From: Stomoxys calcitrans | Lineage: Eukaryota > Arthropoda > Insecta > Diptera > Muscidae | NCBI RefSeq assembly: GCF_963082655.1 | Contig: NC_081554.1 | Location: 96,912,245-96,976,244 of the forward strand | Length of the DNA stretch: 64,000 nucleotides | Direction of reading: 5' to 3' | Shown here: one piece after another, positions 29,975-42,200 of the stretch | Layout of the letters: every line of letters starts with the position of its first letter | Position numbering within the stretch: the first letter of the stretch is position 1 | Position numbers and translations under genes: made by a program | Notes under the pieces: generated by a model | What the model was told of the DNA's origin: nothing | The model's input: the letters and a program-made list of their open reading frames with translations, nothing else | Database searches by the model: none

Positions 29975-31567
29975 ATGGTCAATACCAGAGCAAATAGTTA
30001 CACTAGTGAGGTTCCTGATCCGACCACATCGGCTATGGCAACAACAACAACCACAGTAACCAACATGGCGACAGCCATTACGACCACAGCAGCAGCCTCG
30101 GCAATGGCAATGGCCACAACAACAGCAACAGTCACCCCCATGATGGTCACGTCCGCGGTTTCCAGTCCAGCCTTGTCGGTATCGGATATGTCGGACGTAC
30201 GTATAACTCCGGACACGCCGGAGTTCAGCAGCTTGACAGCTCAGACGGTCCAGAGAGAACGTAGAGAGAACCGGGAGACGAATGCTGCACGCCAGGCGCT
30301 TTACCAAGCTCCACGAGAAGGAGGTTCCCTAAACGCGGTCATAGATTCGGCCATTGGTGTGGGACAGTTAGAGCTCATCAGGTTACTCGATGAGAAGTTG
30401 AGGCAGCTGGTACCCCAGCTTGTACAGCAGAGCTTGGCCCACTTAAATGTTCCGATGGGCACAGGCGTCCCACAGACAGCGACCGCACAACCAGCGCAGC
30501 CACACACGGCCGTAGGCCAGCAGATACCACCATCGAATCGAATTCCGAGAGGCAGCGAGTACCGAGAGCCAACAATGAATCAGTACCAAACCTTTCCAGC
30601 CGTAGACGCCCCGCAGGGACCACCGGATGGGTGGCCATCCCCTCATCCACCACCGGAGCAGTACCACCTGGGTGACAGAAACACATATCTTCCGGATGCC
30701 GTAAACGCGCCGGCGCCACATTACCCGCAAGTTTCGCCTATTCCGAATCGTCAGGCCATTAGAAGAATAGATGTGGAGAAATGGCGGGTGAAGTTTGATG
30801 GCACCACGAAGTCGATGAGCGCCGAGGATTTTATGTTCCGTATAGAACAGCTTCGGGAGGATTATCGGTGTGAGTGGGATGAGGTGCTGGTGAAGTTCCC
30901 ACAGCTGCTGGAGGGACCGGCGGAGGAGTGGTACTGGATGCAGAGGAGGTTGGGGTACATTCGCAGTTATCCGGAATTGAAACAGGCATTCCTGGCGCAG
31001 TTTCGGAAGTTCGAGAGCGACTTCGATATACAGAGGAGGATGATGGACCGAAGGCAAGGGTCCCACGAGTCGTTCGAGGACTTCTGTAGCGCTATGCTGC
31101 GCCTTCGCCACCAGCAACGGGAGCCCATGAGGGAGGAGATGATGGTGGAGATGATGAAAGGCAATCTCAAACAGGCAATGGCGGCGCTGGTCTTTCCGAT
31201 AAGAATGTATGGGTTGCAGCACTTCAGAGAGGAGTGTAGGAAGGCGGAGTTGCTGCTAGCAAATCAAAGGCAGTTCGCTCAGGCACACCGCCAGCAATTT
31301 GCCCCTAGAGTAAATGAGCTGGAATATGACCAAGAGGAGCTGGAACTGGAAATAGAAGCCATCAGTAGGCAGTCCAATTATATCTGTTGGAACTGCCGGG
31401 AGAAGGGCCACGGTTTTGTGGACTGCCCATCCACCACAAGGAAACTGTTTTGCTATGGGTGCGGGATGGAGAACGTGGTGAAACCCAAATGTCCGCGGTG
31501 TCAGGGAAACCGACAAGCGGGCCCGAGAGAGGGGGAAACGCGCCCGAAACCGATGCACCCCCAGTAG
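29975..31567 (+). CDS. gag: Gag protein of the gypsy-type element
   Basis: The 530-residue Gag is the structural protein that packages the element RNA. The N-terminus is a low-complexity Thr/Ala-rich stretch (residues ~18-70). A Pro/Gln-rich linker follows, then a capsid-like segment from about residue 268 (RIDVEKWRVKFDGTTKSMSA, then EEWYWMQRRLG and AFLAQFRKFESDFD). A CCHC zinc knuckle (CWNCREKGHGFVDC, residues 471-484) and a second Cys-rich piece (CYGCGMENVVKPKCPRC) follow. The frame is intact. The pol frame overlaps its 3' end in the -1 frame, with a slippery heptamer at 31504-31510. The minus-strand frames over this region are shadows. Confidence 0.92.
   Translation: MVNTRANSYTSEVPDPTTSAMATTTTTVTNMATAITTTAAASAMAMATTTATVTPMMVTSAVSSPALSVSDMSDVRITPDTPEFSSLTAQTVQRERRENRETNAARQALYQAPREGGSLNAVIDSAIGVGQLELIRLLDEKLRQLVPQLVQQSLAHLNVPMGTGVPQTATAQPAQPHTAVGQQIPPSNRIPRGSEYREPTMNQYQTFPAVDAPQGPPDGWPSPHPPPEQYHLGDRNTYLPDAVNAPAPHYPQVSPIPNRQAIRRIDVEKWRVKFDGTTKSMSAEDFMFRIEQLREDYRCEWDEVLVKFPQLLEGPAEEWYWMQRRLGYIRSYPELKQAFLAQFRKFESDFDIQRRMMDRRQGSHESFEDFCSAMLRLRHQQREPMREEMMVEMMKGNLKQAMAALVFPIRMYGLQHFREECRKAELLLANQRQFAQAHRQQFAPRVNELEYDQEELELEIEAISRQSNYICWNCREKGHGFVDCPSTTRKLFCYGCGMENVVKPKCPRCQGNRQAGPREGETRPKPMHPQ
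31504..31510 (+). promoter_or_regulatory. -1 ribosomal frameshift slippery site
   Basis: GGGAAAC is phased as G GGA AAC in the gag frame, the canonical X XXY YYZ arrangement. A slip of -1 enters the pol frame, open across this point. Seven bases downstream a possible 5-bp stem (CGGGC at 31518-31522 with GCCCG at 31541-31545) could act as the stimulator. A second GGGAAAC at 31533 is out of phase and is not expected to work. Confidence 0.7.
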
Positions 31568-32670
31568 TAGCCGATCATGTGGAGCAGGACTCCGCTGGAG
31601 TAACTATTTTAGAGAATAAGGATAGGATTAAGAATGAATTGGAGAATGAATTAAATTCTGAATTGAGATTAAAGGAAATAACGCCTTGGACCATAAGGAG
31701 GGCGAAGTACCAAGAGGTTAGAAACAGAATTTTTAGCGAAGGTAACCTCAAGGTGAATAAGACAAGAATTGAGAAAGCCAGGCTCAGGTACAAGAAAAGG
31801 AAAGACCTTAGAAAAGAAATAGCCTCTGCGAAATTGTATGAGGGTGAAGATTCCCGGCTTTACATGCGGATAAAGATTGGTGAGGAAGAGGTCGAGGGAC
31901 TGTTGGACAGTGGCGCCACGGTGAGTTGCCTTGGCCAGGATTGCATTGAAAGGGCCACATCGCGCAACGTAATCCGGTTCTTGACGACAGAGGTTTTCCA
32001 TAAGTTTGGCGTGCCTGAGACCCTGATGTCTGATAACGGTAAGCAGTTCACGAGCAAGGATTTTACTGCTTTCCTCGAAGCCTATGGGGTCACCCATTTC
32101 AGGACAGGTCTTTACTCGCCCCAGGCTAACGCTTCGGAGCGAGTGAACCAATCTATACTGGCAGCAATAAGGTCCTATTTGCAGGAAGATCAGAAGGAGT
32201 GGGACCAGAATATCTCGGCCATCGAATGTGCCCTGCGATCTTCGGTACATGCTTCCACGGGTATGACACCATATTTTGCTCTATTTGGAACAAATATGGT
32301 AACTCATGGAAGCGTGTACAGGTTGGCTCGCCAGTTAGATGTCATGAAGGACCCGGAGTATGCCGCTTTGCCTAAGTCTACCCAATTGGAACTCGTAAGG
32401 GAACGGCTTCGAAAGAACATATCGAAGGCCTATACAGGCAGGGCCGGTAAGTATAATACAAGGGCTAGAGCGGTTCGATTCTTCCCGGGTCAAGAGGTAT
32501 ACCGTCGAAATCACCAATTGAGCGATTTTAGTAAGGGCGTTAATGCCAAACTCAACAAAAAGTATTTGAGATGTCGGATTGTACGCCCGGTGGGAAGATG
32601 TCTTTACGAGATTGAAGACTTGAAAGGCAGGACAATAGGGGTATACCACGCGAAGGATCTTAAGCAATAG
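31510..32670 (+). pseudogene. pol: Pol remnant: protease fused to C-terminal integrase
   Basis: In the -1 frame relative to gag, this encodes an aspartic protease segment (LLDSGATVSCLG, Asp at 31906). It is joined, around 31960-31985, directly to the integrase core from HKFGVPETLMSDNGKQFTS onward, with the second Asp in SDNG and the Glu in NASERVNQ. The integrase C-terminal region follows. Missing are the reverse transcriptase, RNase H, the integrase zinc domain and the first catalytic Asp. The fusion keeps one open frame, so the deletion is in frame. The open frame extends back to 31387 without a need for its own ATG. Confidence 0.88.
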
Positions 32671-35480
32671 GCATAACGATGATAGATCGCTATACTACGG
32701 CGACACCTTTGATGAGGAAGTAGCAATCACTTACCTGGTTGATGGTACTTTCCAAATCCTCCTTAGGAATCCAAGGATAGTAGATGCAAGGCAATAGAAT
32801 AGTAGGCTGTAGGATAAGTATTGAAATGAATTAGAATTTGAATTATCTTTTAATTTTAGATTTAAGGATACTTAGCTTTAGTTTTGGCAGGCACGCAGTT
32901 TCTGGGTTAAACTTAGATTTTTTTTTGTTCGCCTTGGGCGGCAGTTTAGGCGAAACCGTCTATAGATGGTCATTTGAATTGCTTCCATAAAATTCCTTGC
33001 AAGTTACATCCCATGGTCAACGGGCGGTGAAGGACGTGTGTGTGTGTACGATGAGTAAATGGACCTAGAGGATTGGAACTTTATACTTACCTTATACTTA
33101 CCTGAATTATCCGTCGGGGACTGAGAGCGACGAAACTCGTGGTCTTACGCAGTCGCGAGTGCGGGGCCGCCAGGAGTGTTCCAGTGGTGTAATGTGCACA
33201 GGGGTTAGAACGAGGTAGTGCCATTTCTCTCTGCCTATCTGGGGTGCCTCGACCGCCGGAGAGCTCGCTGTCAACCTCGCAGTGGGTGACCCGTCTTTCT
33301 ATCACTATGGCATCTTGGACATGGAGCGCGAGTTGCGGCGGAAGGCGTTTTGTCCGGACGAGAGATTGTCATCTTTCGATGCCGGCCCCAGGAGATCACT
33401 CAACCACGGTAGAGCCTCTTGACGACCTCGGTGTATGTCGGGCCGACCCGTCTTTCTATCGCTATGGCATCTTGGACATGGGGCGAGGGATGCCGTGGTG
33501 AGTGCAAGTAGGGGGCTGAGAGGAGTAATAAAGAATACGCCGTGGCGTATTATTTATTTGACAATTACCAGTTCATCTGCCCTGGGCACATTATGTCGCT
33601 GGTCCACGTCTGGTATGGTCCGTGCTCTCAAGCGAAGCGGCCGATGCGAGTTTGGTGTCGTTGCAGCATCTGGAAAGAGAACCAAGAAGAAAGTTTGTTT
33701 AGTCAAAATGCAATTTTTTTTTCTAAAATTATTTATTATTTTAAGATTTTCCTTTGGTTTGATATTTTTAATTTTTTAGAGGAATTTTTGTTTTTATTTT
33801 TTTTTTTGAAATTTAGAATTTTGAGGAATTTTTGCTTTTGAATCTCATTGTATTTTTATCTTTGGGAGCTTCGTAGTTTTTTTTAGATTCTTGTTTTTTT
33901 TGTCATTTAAAATTTTTCTGATTTAAATTAGCGGCTTGTTATTTTCACTTATTTGACCAAACGAAAATAGACTTCAATTTTGTTTATATTGTTTTTTTTA
34001 CATTTTCAACTTTGGTGTATGTATTTTCACTGAAATAATTCTTTTGTTTCACATTAATTTCATTCAAACATTTTAGCTTTGGTTCCGAAAATTTTCTTTG
34101 GTAGAGTTTTTTTATTGTTATTTCGAAAATTTCTAATTTTCCATTTCCTTTAATTTTTTTTGTGTTTACACAATTTTTATAAATTTTCTTTTATTTTTTT
34201 TCCCGTTTTCCAAGTTGAGATTTTACCTTGATTTTACTTTAACTTTCTCACAACACTTTCACTTTGCGTTCATTGAACTTATAAATGATTCACAGCATTT
34301 CATTATCGTTCTGTTTCTTTCGATCTGTTTAAATCACAAGAAGAAGAGAGTGTTAACACCTGTTCTATGGTTGCATTACATTAGGCACATGACACACACA
34401 CATTTTCCGCAATTGTTTTTGTTGGTTTCTCACACTTCACTTTTTGCGGAGTAATTTGTCTTGGCACTCAGTTTGGTTTTAGCACCCCCACCTCCATTCA
34501 TGATTTGAGTGGTTTACAGATGATGGTAGGGATACCGTAAAGTAATACGCACTTAAAGTCACACACACTTGCACATCAAATTAAACCGTTTTTTTTTTTG
34601 GTTGAATTTTTTTTAGTTAGTTTTTTTTGTAGGTTACGTTTTGCAAACCACATATGATTTGTACATAACCACTTAAATTTATTTTTCTGCCAATTTTCAC
34701 TGTTGGTTATTAAAAATTTAGGTTTTTACCTTTTTTGTTTCTATTAATTCTTTGTCCGGCATTATTTACTGGCCGGTGCCTGTTATTTTAGTTTACTGCC
34801 GTTTGGTTCCATTCACACACACACAGCACCGTATAACAATTTTTATCTTATAATTCACTTTTTCATGGGAATTCCTCCACGGCCGGCATATAATTTTCTA
34901 TACATTACACTTTTGTTTATTTACATTTCATTTTTATTGCGTTTTGTTAGGCAAGTAGAGTTTTTTATTAAGTTTTTTTTGGCGTAGTTACTCGTCCATT
35001 CATTTCTATACACACACACACGCACACGCGTAAAGTTTACCGCACTTTTTTTGGTTTTTTTTGGACGCACCTTGTAATTTTTTTATCCAAAGCATTTTTA
35101 TATGCTTATTTTATTTTATTTTTTTTCGTTTTTATTTCACAATATTTAGTTTTACCACTTTTACTTACCTTTTAATTTAAATGCTTATTCAGCATATTTT
35201 TTCCGTCCGTCCGCTTTAGTGATATAATTAATTTGATCAAGGTATGTCTAAGGAAGGTATAACTGGTTAGTCGAGTACCGGATAGGTACTACTCGACTCA
35301 AGGTATACTTATAGCCCAAGGTACATTTATTGGAGAAGAATTACTTTTTCTTAAGGAGGCTACACCCACTGAGATAGGTTTGACTAATGCTACGTTCACA
35401 CGTTATGTTATTATATACATGACAAAAATTTGTTTTTCCCTCCCATCCTATGACGGTGACGTCTAAAGGATGATTGGGTT
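32671..35480 (+). other. LTR element 3' non-coding region
   Basis: 2.8 kb between the pol stop and the 3' LTR, T-rich from about 33700, with no env-like frame. A ~35-bp phrase (CCGTCTTTCTATC-CTATGGCATCTTGGACATGG) occurs at about 33290 and 33448. CA-rich microsatellites lie near 34810 and 35010. No strong polypurine tract is seen just before 35481. Confidence 0.5.
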
Positions 35481-37603
35481 TGTAGCGTGTCACCCTATGT
35501 CTGATTAGAGAAGAGCGACATCTGGGTTTGAACAGTCTGTTTTTTTTATGGCAGCTGGTGAATGCAACCCTGCGATACCAGCATATGTTACCTCCACATA
35601 CAAAGGTAACTACTACAATGAAAATCGAGGAAACCATATGTTGTTTGTTTTTGCTATTTTGGAAAACAAAATTTTATGATGGTTCCTCGGTGGACATGAT
35701 GGCTTGGGGGAACCATGATGGACAGTAAAGGGAAGATGACGAGTTCTTTTTGGATGGAGCCGTGCAAGCAGTAAGAGGTGGTGTACTCAAGAGTGTTGAA
35801 AGTGGTGTTTCAAAAAGAGAGAAAACTTTAAAAAAAAAAGAAAAGGTTATGTTGTGTTCTACAAACCTTTGATTGTGAGCTTGACAAACAAAAGAGAAAA
35901 AAAAAAACAAATCAGAATATGTGATGCCAAAGGCATAAAGTTTTTTATTTAAAAGCAAATAAATGTTCCTTTTTTTGTGAAAGGAATAAAGACTAGCTTT
36001 TGTAGTAAAAAAGCTGAAGTTACTTTAGATCAACTTAAAGCTAAATAAACTTATTAGTGCTAATTAATGCTAAAGAAAAAAGATCCTGTGAAATATAAAA
36101 AGCTTTGAAAAAGAACGTTAATTTGAGCCACGAATAAAACATAGCAAAGACTAAACAGAACAACAAAAACTTTTTGTCAAATAATAAATACCCACCTCTA
36201 CTGCAATTTTAACCATCGTCATCCACGGCAACGTCAACATTTCCATCCTCAACAACATCATCATCTCATCAGCATCTCCAGCTTCATCATTGGTTCCACC
36301 GCCGCCATCTGCTCCAGTGTCCCCGAGGGAATTTTGCACCAGCAGCCCGTAGGTGCCAAGGTAGGCCGATGTATGCTCCTTTTTATATGTTCAATACTTA
36401 GAACGATACACAGAGAAACTTAGCTTGACACACATCCTGGAATAAAAATATAAGAAATAAAAAAAAAAAGAAAACAGAATAACTTAGGCAGCAAACAGGG
36501 TAGACATTGGGTTTCATATCTGCAGTCCGGTGATTGAACGGACGATACAACCTAGGAAGTAGGGTGAGCTCATTCTAGGGCACTAGGAATACACTTTAAA
36601 TAAAAGACCCTTTGGTCGTTTAATGTTGTCCCTGCAGGTTGGCTAAAAAAAAAAAAAAAGAAAAACAAGAAATTATATATTTTTATTGAGGGTAAGACAT
36701 TACACGAACTACCTATACATACTTACCAAGAACATAAAAAGGGAGATCCAGGGCACCTCCGCTACCAAATTGTCTTGCTATCCAGGGGAGCCGTCGTCGA
36801 AGCATTCCAGTCCGGCGATCTGACAGACGCAACAAAGGCACTTTTCTGAAAAGAAAAAAAAAAACAGTTATATATATATTGTAATTTTTTTATTTTTTTT
36901 TTTTTAAGTCCTTTTGGATTGATTTTAGAAGTTTGATTTGTTTTAATCTTTATCTAATTAATTGAATTTCTTACTTTGCATTGCCTTAAAAATTGCGTTT
37001 TTTTTTTGTTTTTGTAAATTGCAGTAATTATAAAGCTTTCTTTAACATTTAAATATTTTGATCAATGTTAATTTAACGTATAGAATCAAAATCAGAGGAT
37101 GTAACCTCTAAATAAAGCCCATACATACCTTTTATAACGTAGAAATGAAATTCCACTTGGCTTAGTATTCTCATTTCGCTATGGAAGAGTAGATCATTAA
37201 GGTAAGGAAGGGGTAGTGCACCATGCTGTAGAGGGGGAACGGGGAGACGATTCTGGGGTATCCAAAACTGTTGGACAACGGATACCATGGTTGGGGTGGG
37301 CCGTCCAGGGCACTGTAGGATGTCTCAGTGCCCCCTGAAGAGCGAATCCATAGCGGTAAGTGCGAGTAAGAAGGCGAATAACGTGCCTGCCGTAAAGTAA
37401 GTATGACCCTGTGTTGTTATCCCATCCAGAGCTGGTTTCAATTTAGTTTTTTTTGTCAGCTGTCTCTGGACATGGTGTGTTGGCAAGAACCGCGCCCCAG
37501 ACTGAGCCACAGCCGGAGCTCTAACGCCAACAGCCAGCGCCCGCCAGCACACTATGTCCCCTTTCTCCGCTGAGGCAGTTCGGACCCTCCGGGGTCCACG
37601 ACA
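35481..37603 (+). repeat. 3' long terminal repeat
   Basis: About 2123 bp, the partner of 27086-29207. It is followed by the target duplication TACT at 37604-37607 and then the right part of the interrupted foldback-family repeat. Confidence 0.93.
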
Positions 37604-37607
37604 TACT

Positions 37608-38324
37608 CTTGACAGCAATGAACACCATGCAGATCGGAAATATGTTGTACTTTAATAACGGTACGATTGTATTGGTGCAGAAAATTTGCCGTACTTAAAT
37701 GGTTTGACACGGTTACCAAATTTTATTTTTTTTTTTGTGTTTCTTTGGCCAAAATGTTGCTATTTACATGTAATATTTTCTGCTCATTTTTGGAGTTTCA
37801 CCGCGAAAACCGCATATAGTATTAACATTTATGTTGAAGATTTTCGCAACTAGAACTAGAACAGAGTACCCTGCTTTAAAATTAAAAAACAAAAAAAAAT
37901 TGTTCCGATTTACGATTATCGATTCCGCCGATTATTCATTTTCTTATCCATTCCATTCCATTCCTCAATCCACTCTGTGCAGCGGCCATTCCACCATCCA
38001 TCCATCTTCATCGTGAAACGAGCGGAAATCCTAGTCGGGAATCGGAGAGGAATCGTGGACAGTATAGGGAACCAAGCATCCAGAAAAGATTTACAAGTGA
38101 AATCAATGGCCAGTATGGCCAAGCTACACAAGATTAATACTGCAAATATTATGTAGCTCTTTATGCCGAGCTGGAGCCATGTAGAAAATTTCCTCGAAGC
38201 CGAGGTCTAGTGTTAAAAAATACTTAGGACGAGAAAATTGATTTTTCCAAAACGTTGTTAATAGTTGTTGGACAACTAAAACCATTGCAAATAAACTCAA
38301 GCAAACGAACTTTGGTGATAGAAA
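37608..38324. other. Region upstream of Cep97
   Basis: About 700 bp, starting with the rest of the foldback-family repeat to about 37650. The remainder should hold the Cep97 promoter and 5' untranslated region. No TATA box or certain transcription start can be named. The 61- and 71-codon frames here show no features. Confidence 0.4.
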
Positions 38325-39233
38325 ATGAGTAAGTTCTCTTCGTCCTTTAAATTTGGCAAAAAATCTTGTTGGTGTGATATGTGGTGGTTTTAAAATTCCT
38401 TTAGTTTTATGAGAAAATTAAGTTTTCATAACAATTACTTAATTATAAGTTACTGCTTTTTTTGTATAAATTGCACTATTTGCTGGCCTTGTTCATATTT
38501 ATGTGATTTCTTTTTGTTAAATCACTAACGAAAAATATTAAATAAAAGACCATGACGTCACAGTCCAACCTCCCACCCACCCATCAATGACCCAAGTCAA
38601 CTTCCCTCATATAATGCACTTAGCCTGCCCGCCAGCCACAACAATCACTCTTAAGTGTGTCGCCACCATCACTTGAATTGATTTATAAGAACGCTGACAT
38701 AGTATATCTACCATCTAACACTCGTCCCCATGGTTCTTTTTGTTCTTCAGGTGAAGAAGAAGGCGAGAAAATTGTATTGGACTTGTCCCGCAAGCAACTG
38801 AAGAAAGTGCCAAAACAAGAAGAGGCTCAAAATGTTCGTATTCTTCTGTTGGATGAAAATGAGCTGCAGAAAATTGATAATATCGACTCATATCTTAAAA
38901 TAGAAAAGGTAAGTAAGAGTCTGCCACTCTGTTTTACCACATTTTTCCATTGTGCTACTCTTTCTATTGCAGTTGTCCTTAAGTAAAAATCAATTGCTAC
39001 GCATGTATGGCATATGTCGATTGCATTGTCTTCGAGAATTGAACCTATCATATAATGGCATTTTGTCCATTGAGGGTCTAAAGGAATGTGTGCATTTACG
39101 TATTCTAAATTTAGAGGGAAACAACATCAAAAATATTGAGCATTTAAACACGAATACGAAACTCGAGTATTTGAACTTGGCTGAAAATAGTATTGGCAGT
39201 ATATCGGAAATATCGTTTTTAAAATGTCTAAAG
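38325..39233 (+). CDS. Cep97: Cep97 exons 1-3
   Basis: Exon 1 contributes only ATGA before a GTAAGT donor. Its last base forms AGT (Ser) with exon 2 at 38751. Exon 2 ends at a Lys codon before GTAAGT (38909). Exon 3 begins with LSLSKNQLLRMYGI and ends at 39233 before GTAAAT. Together these carry the first leucine-rich repeats. The ATG choice rests on the in-frame acidic start MSEEEGE and on the good donor right after it. Confidence 0.82.
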
Positions 39234-42200
39234 GTAAATATATGTGCGCGCACTTATACAAAAAATATAAGAGTTTAGCAAACAATAGTTTGCAGTAGTA
39301 GTTGCCGCTATCAAAACAAACTTTCGTAGAGAACTAACCGAGTTCTCTGATATCCGTATGAATGAAAATGGTAAAACAACTAGCTGTCAATCTTATGGCA
39401 GCCGGTTTTGTTTCCCGGATTGACCCAGTTGCCGCTTCTACGTATTCGTCCTGTTTTCGTCAAGGGTTCTCGTCAATCCCGGCATAGACCACAACACATC
39501 CCCTACGGAATGTGCCTTTCCCTTCTGGTCTATACCGGGATTGACGAGAACCCCGGACCTTGATTCAGTTCGATTTGCCAGAATAGCATCCAGCATCGAT
39601 CGGTGTCGCTAAGGTGTAACCGGTGCATGGAGTGGGTACATTTCCGATCTTGCTTTAGCCTTATGTGACTAGGAATGGTAGATGTTATGAGTCGGATGAA
39701 CATTTTGGTTGTAGCGATTCAGGAGACAATACTTACTGACACCTGCACAGTTCTCACGGTACAACATAAGGATACCTTAAGGAGTGGAGGTGGGGGATTG
39801 GCCTTCGCGGTACACCATTCCGTGCAGAATATACCCATTTCGCCTGCGCCTGGCGCTAGTGAACTCTACATGGAATTTGTGGGGGTGGCAGTCAGGATCG
39901 GTACTGCCGGGATAAAGCTATACAACGTGTACATACCACCGGTTGGTAGTTGTGTTCCAGATAACTGCCATAAACGCCTGGTTCTCTCCCCAAGGCGGGG
40001 CATAGCTTTGGCAAAGCAGGTTGAAGACTGCACGTTTTGGACGATGAATGAGGATGTCCACACAAGTATTCAGCAGATCGCCAGACATTTTCATTGCATC
40101 ATTTTATTTTCTGAGTATCCTGCCAAGCCGTCATTTCCATGGGATCGGACCATCTTCCCATAATATTCCCCATCGAACGACGACCCGACTTCATAACCTC
40201 TGAGCGTCGGACGTTTTTCAAACAAAAAAAGCTGATTATTCGCCGCTACAGTGATCTGAAACCCCCTCAAATGTGCTACTTGCCGAGAGGAAATTCCAAG
40301 ACATTAAAGCAGCAGCCGCTCACTTCATACCAGCCGGTCGAATATCACAATTGCGGTCCAATATTCCGTTGCAGCCAGATTCAGCCAGCTGCATCCCGAA
40401 AGTGACAGGGCAAGGAGGAGAGCAATTTGTCCTATCCGTGGTCTCCGAGCTGAAGGACAGCCATCAAAATTTACCGTATACGATGTTACGAATGTCATCT
40501 GTGGCGTCAAGTCATCCAAGGTGTTGGACTCCGACGGAATCTCTACACTGAAGATTGTGGATCTACCTAGAGTCGAGTACCTTACTGTCCTCAACCTGTC
40601 TCTGAATACTCTTATAGTACCCTATGTCTGGAAGATGAGCAGAGTGATCCCGCTACTGAAACCTGCAAAGGACCCGACAAAGTGTGTGTCGTACAGCCCG
40701 ATCACCCTTCTCTCACCATTAGCCAAGACACTTGAGAGACTTCTCTTCCCAGGCCTCGTTGGAGAATTTCTATTCGCTGAGCATCAGCATGGGTTTCGAA
40801 GACCGCATAGCACTGCTTGCATGCCTTCAGCGCACACATTTACCGTGGCGTCAACCAGCCCAGGCCATATGGGACGGTTCTTGTGGCACTGGACCTATCG
40901 AAACTATTTAGACTTCGATAACACACCCCTCCAGCCAGGCCTGAAATGCTGGGTGAAGAATTATCTGCCTGGTCGCCAGTCTTTTAGGAATTTAGGTATA
41001 AGAAATCGAAATACCGTAGAGTTCTCCAAGACGGTACGATATCTCCGGCAGTATTTAACCTCTACCTATACTCCATTCCACCACCTCCAGGCGGCATATA
41101 GATGGTATCATATGCGGACGATTTTATGATCATGGCATCAGGCCCCTCACTCTTATTGACGTCTGCGTTAGATTAATCGTCCCACCTCAATGAACTTGCC
41201 GCTTATTACGCTGCAAGAGATCTAAAGATATCTGTCGCCAAATCTTCAGCCACATTGTTCACTACTTATCCGCAGGAGGTGGGAAGGAGCTGAATGAGGT
41301 GGAAGGAGCTGAATGAGGTGGGAAGGAGCTTTAGTCGATGGATAAACGATTCCGATCATCAAGTATCCGAAAATACTTGGTGTCACATTTAACACCAAGG
41401 TCAGAAATAGAAACAAGGTCCTCAAGTCACTTGCCGGCGGCACTTGGGATGCTGACAAAGAAATCTTGTTGACCACGTACAAAGCAATTTGCCGGTCAGT
41501 AGTAAGTTATGCAGTGTCAGTGTAGTCTTGTCAGTTATGTGATTCGCAATGGAATAATATCCAGTTCTGTCAGAATGCCGCTCTTCAAAATACGACGGGC
41601 GGTCTCCTCAGTTTCCACGTGGACCACCTTCATCCGGAGACAAACTTCATGCTGTCTAAAGCTGGCATTAGACGAAAAGACATGTCATATGTAATTTCAA
41701 AAACAGCAACTATGAAAGTTGTACACATCGTGCAACTATGCATCGTGCACAAATATGCAACTATTTCGAATAAATTGAGCTTTTCTTTCATCGAACTTTT
41801 ATGTAGATACATGTCTGTAAAGAACGTACAATACATATGAGAATACATGTCGATAAGAGCGCACTCTATTCGTATTCTAGGTACATAGACAAATCTTATA
41901 AATCCAAAAAGTGACAACTCATATGACATGTCTTGTCGTCTAAAGCAATTCCTTCTGGGCTGTTTTCGCAGAGGCCATCTAAATCATAACCTTATGGATA
42001 GGTATCCACCGCCCAAAAGGCTCAAGATGGATCTTTTTCTTCATGAGAGAACCTCTAGATCAAGCGGCATATCAAGCAAGTCTTCAAAACATTCATGTAG
42101 AACCAGAGTAGTACTGGTTCAACTGCCATCCGGCAGATGCAGCCGCTTTAACTCCTACTGAGCTAGAATTGATGCCAACGTTCAGGATGTATGTTCCAAT

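Larger units (their letters stand above)
27086..37603 (+). mobile_element. Gypsy-type LTR retrotransposon, internally deleted
   Basis: The 10.5-kb element has two 2.1-kb LTRs (27086-29207 and 35481-37603) beginning TGTAGCG and ending CGACA. It is flanked by a 4-bp target duplication TACT (27082-27085 and 37604-37607). The uninterrupted target is seen in a related repeat at 58985-59043. Inside are a tRNA-Lys-like primer site, gag, and a pol remnant with protease plus the C-terminal part of integrase. Reverse transcriptase, RNase H and the start of integrase are deleted. The LTRs differ by one noticed substitution (28354 A, 36749-36752 G) and poly-A length, so insertion was recent, probably driven by proteins of an intact relative. 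Confidence 0.93.

Noticed and set aside
31533..31539. Second GGGAAAC as frameshift site
   Set aside because: It is out of phase with the gag frame (GGG GAA ACG), so it cannot work as an X XXY YYZ site there.
29972..31558. Several minus-strand open frames (up to 259 codons) over the gag gene
   Set aside because: They are shadows of the GC-rich, well-supported Gag frame and contain no recognisable motifs.
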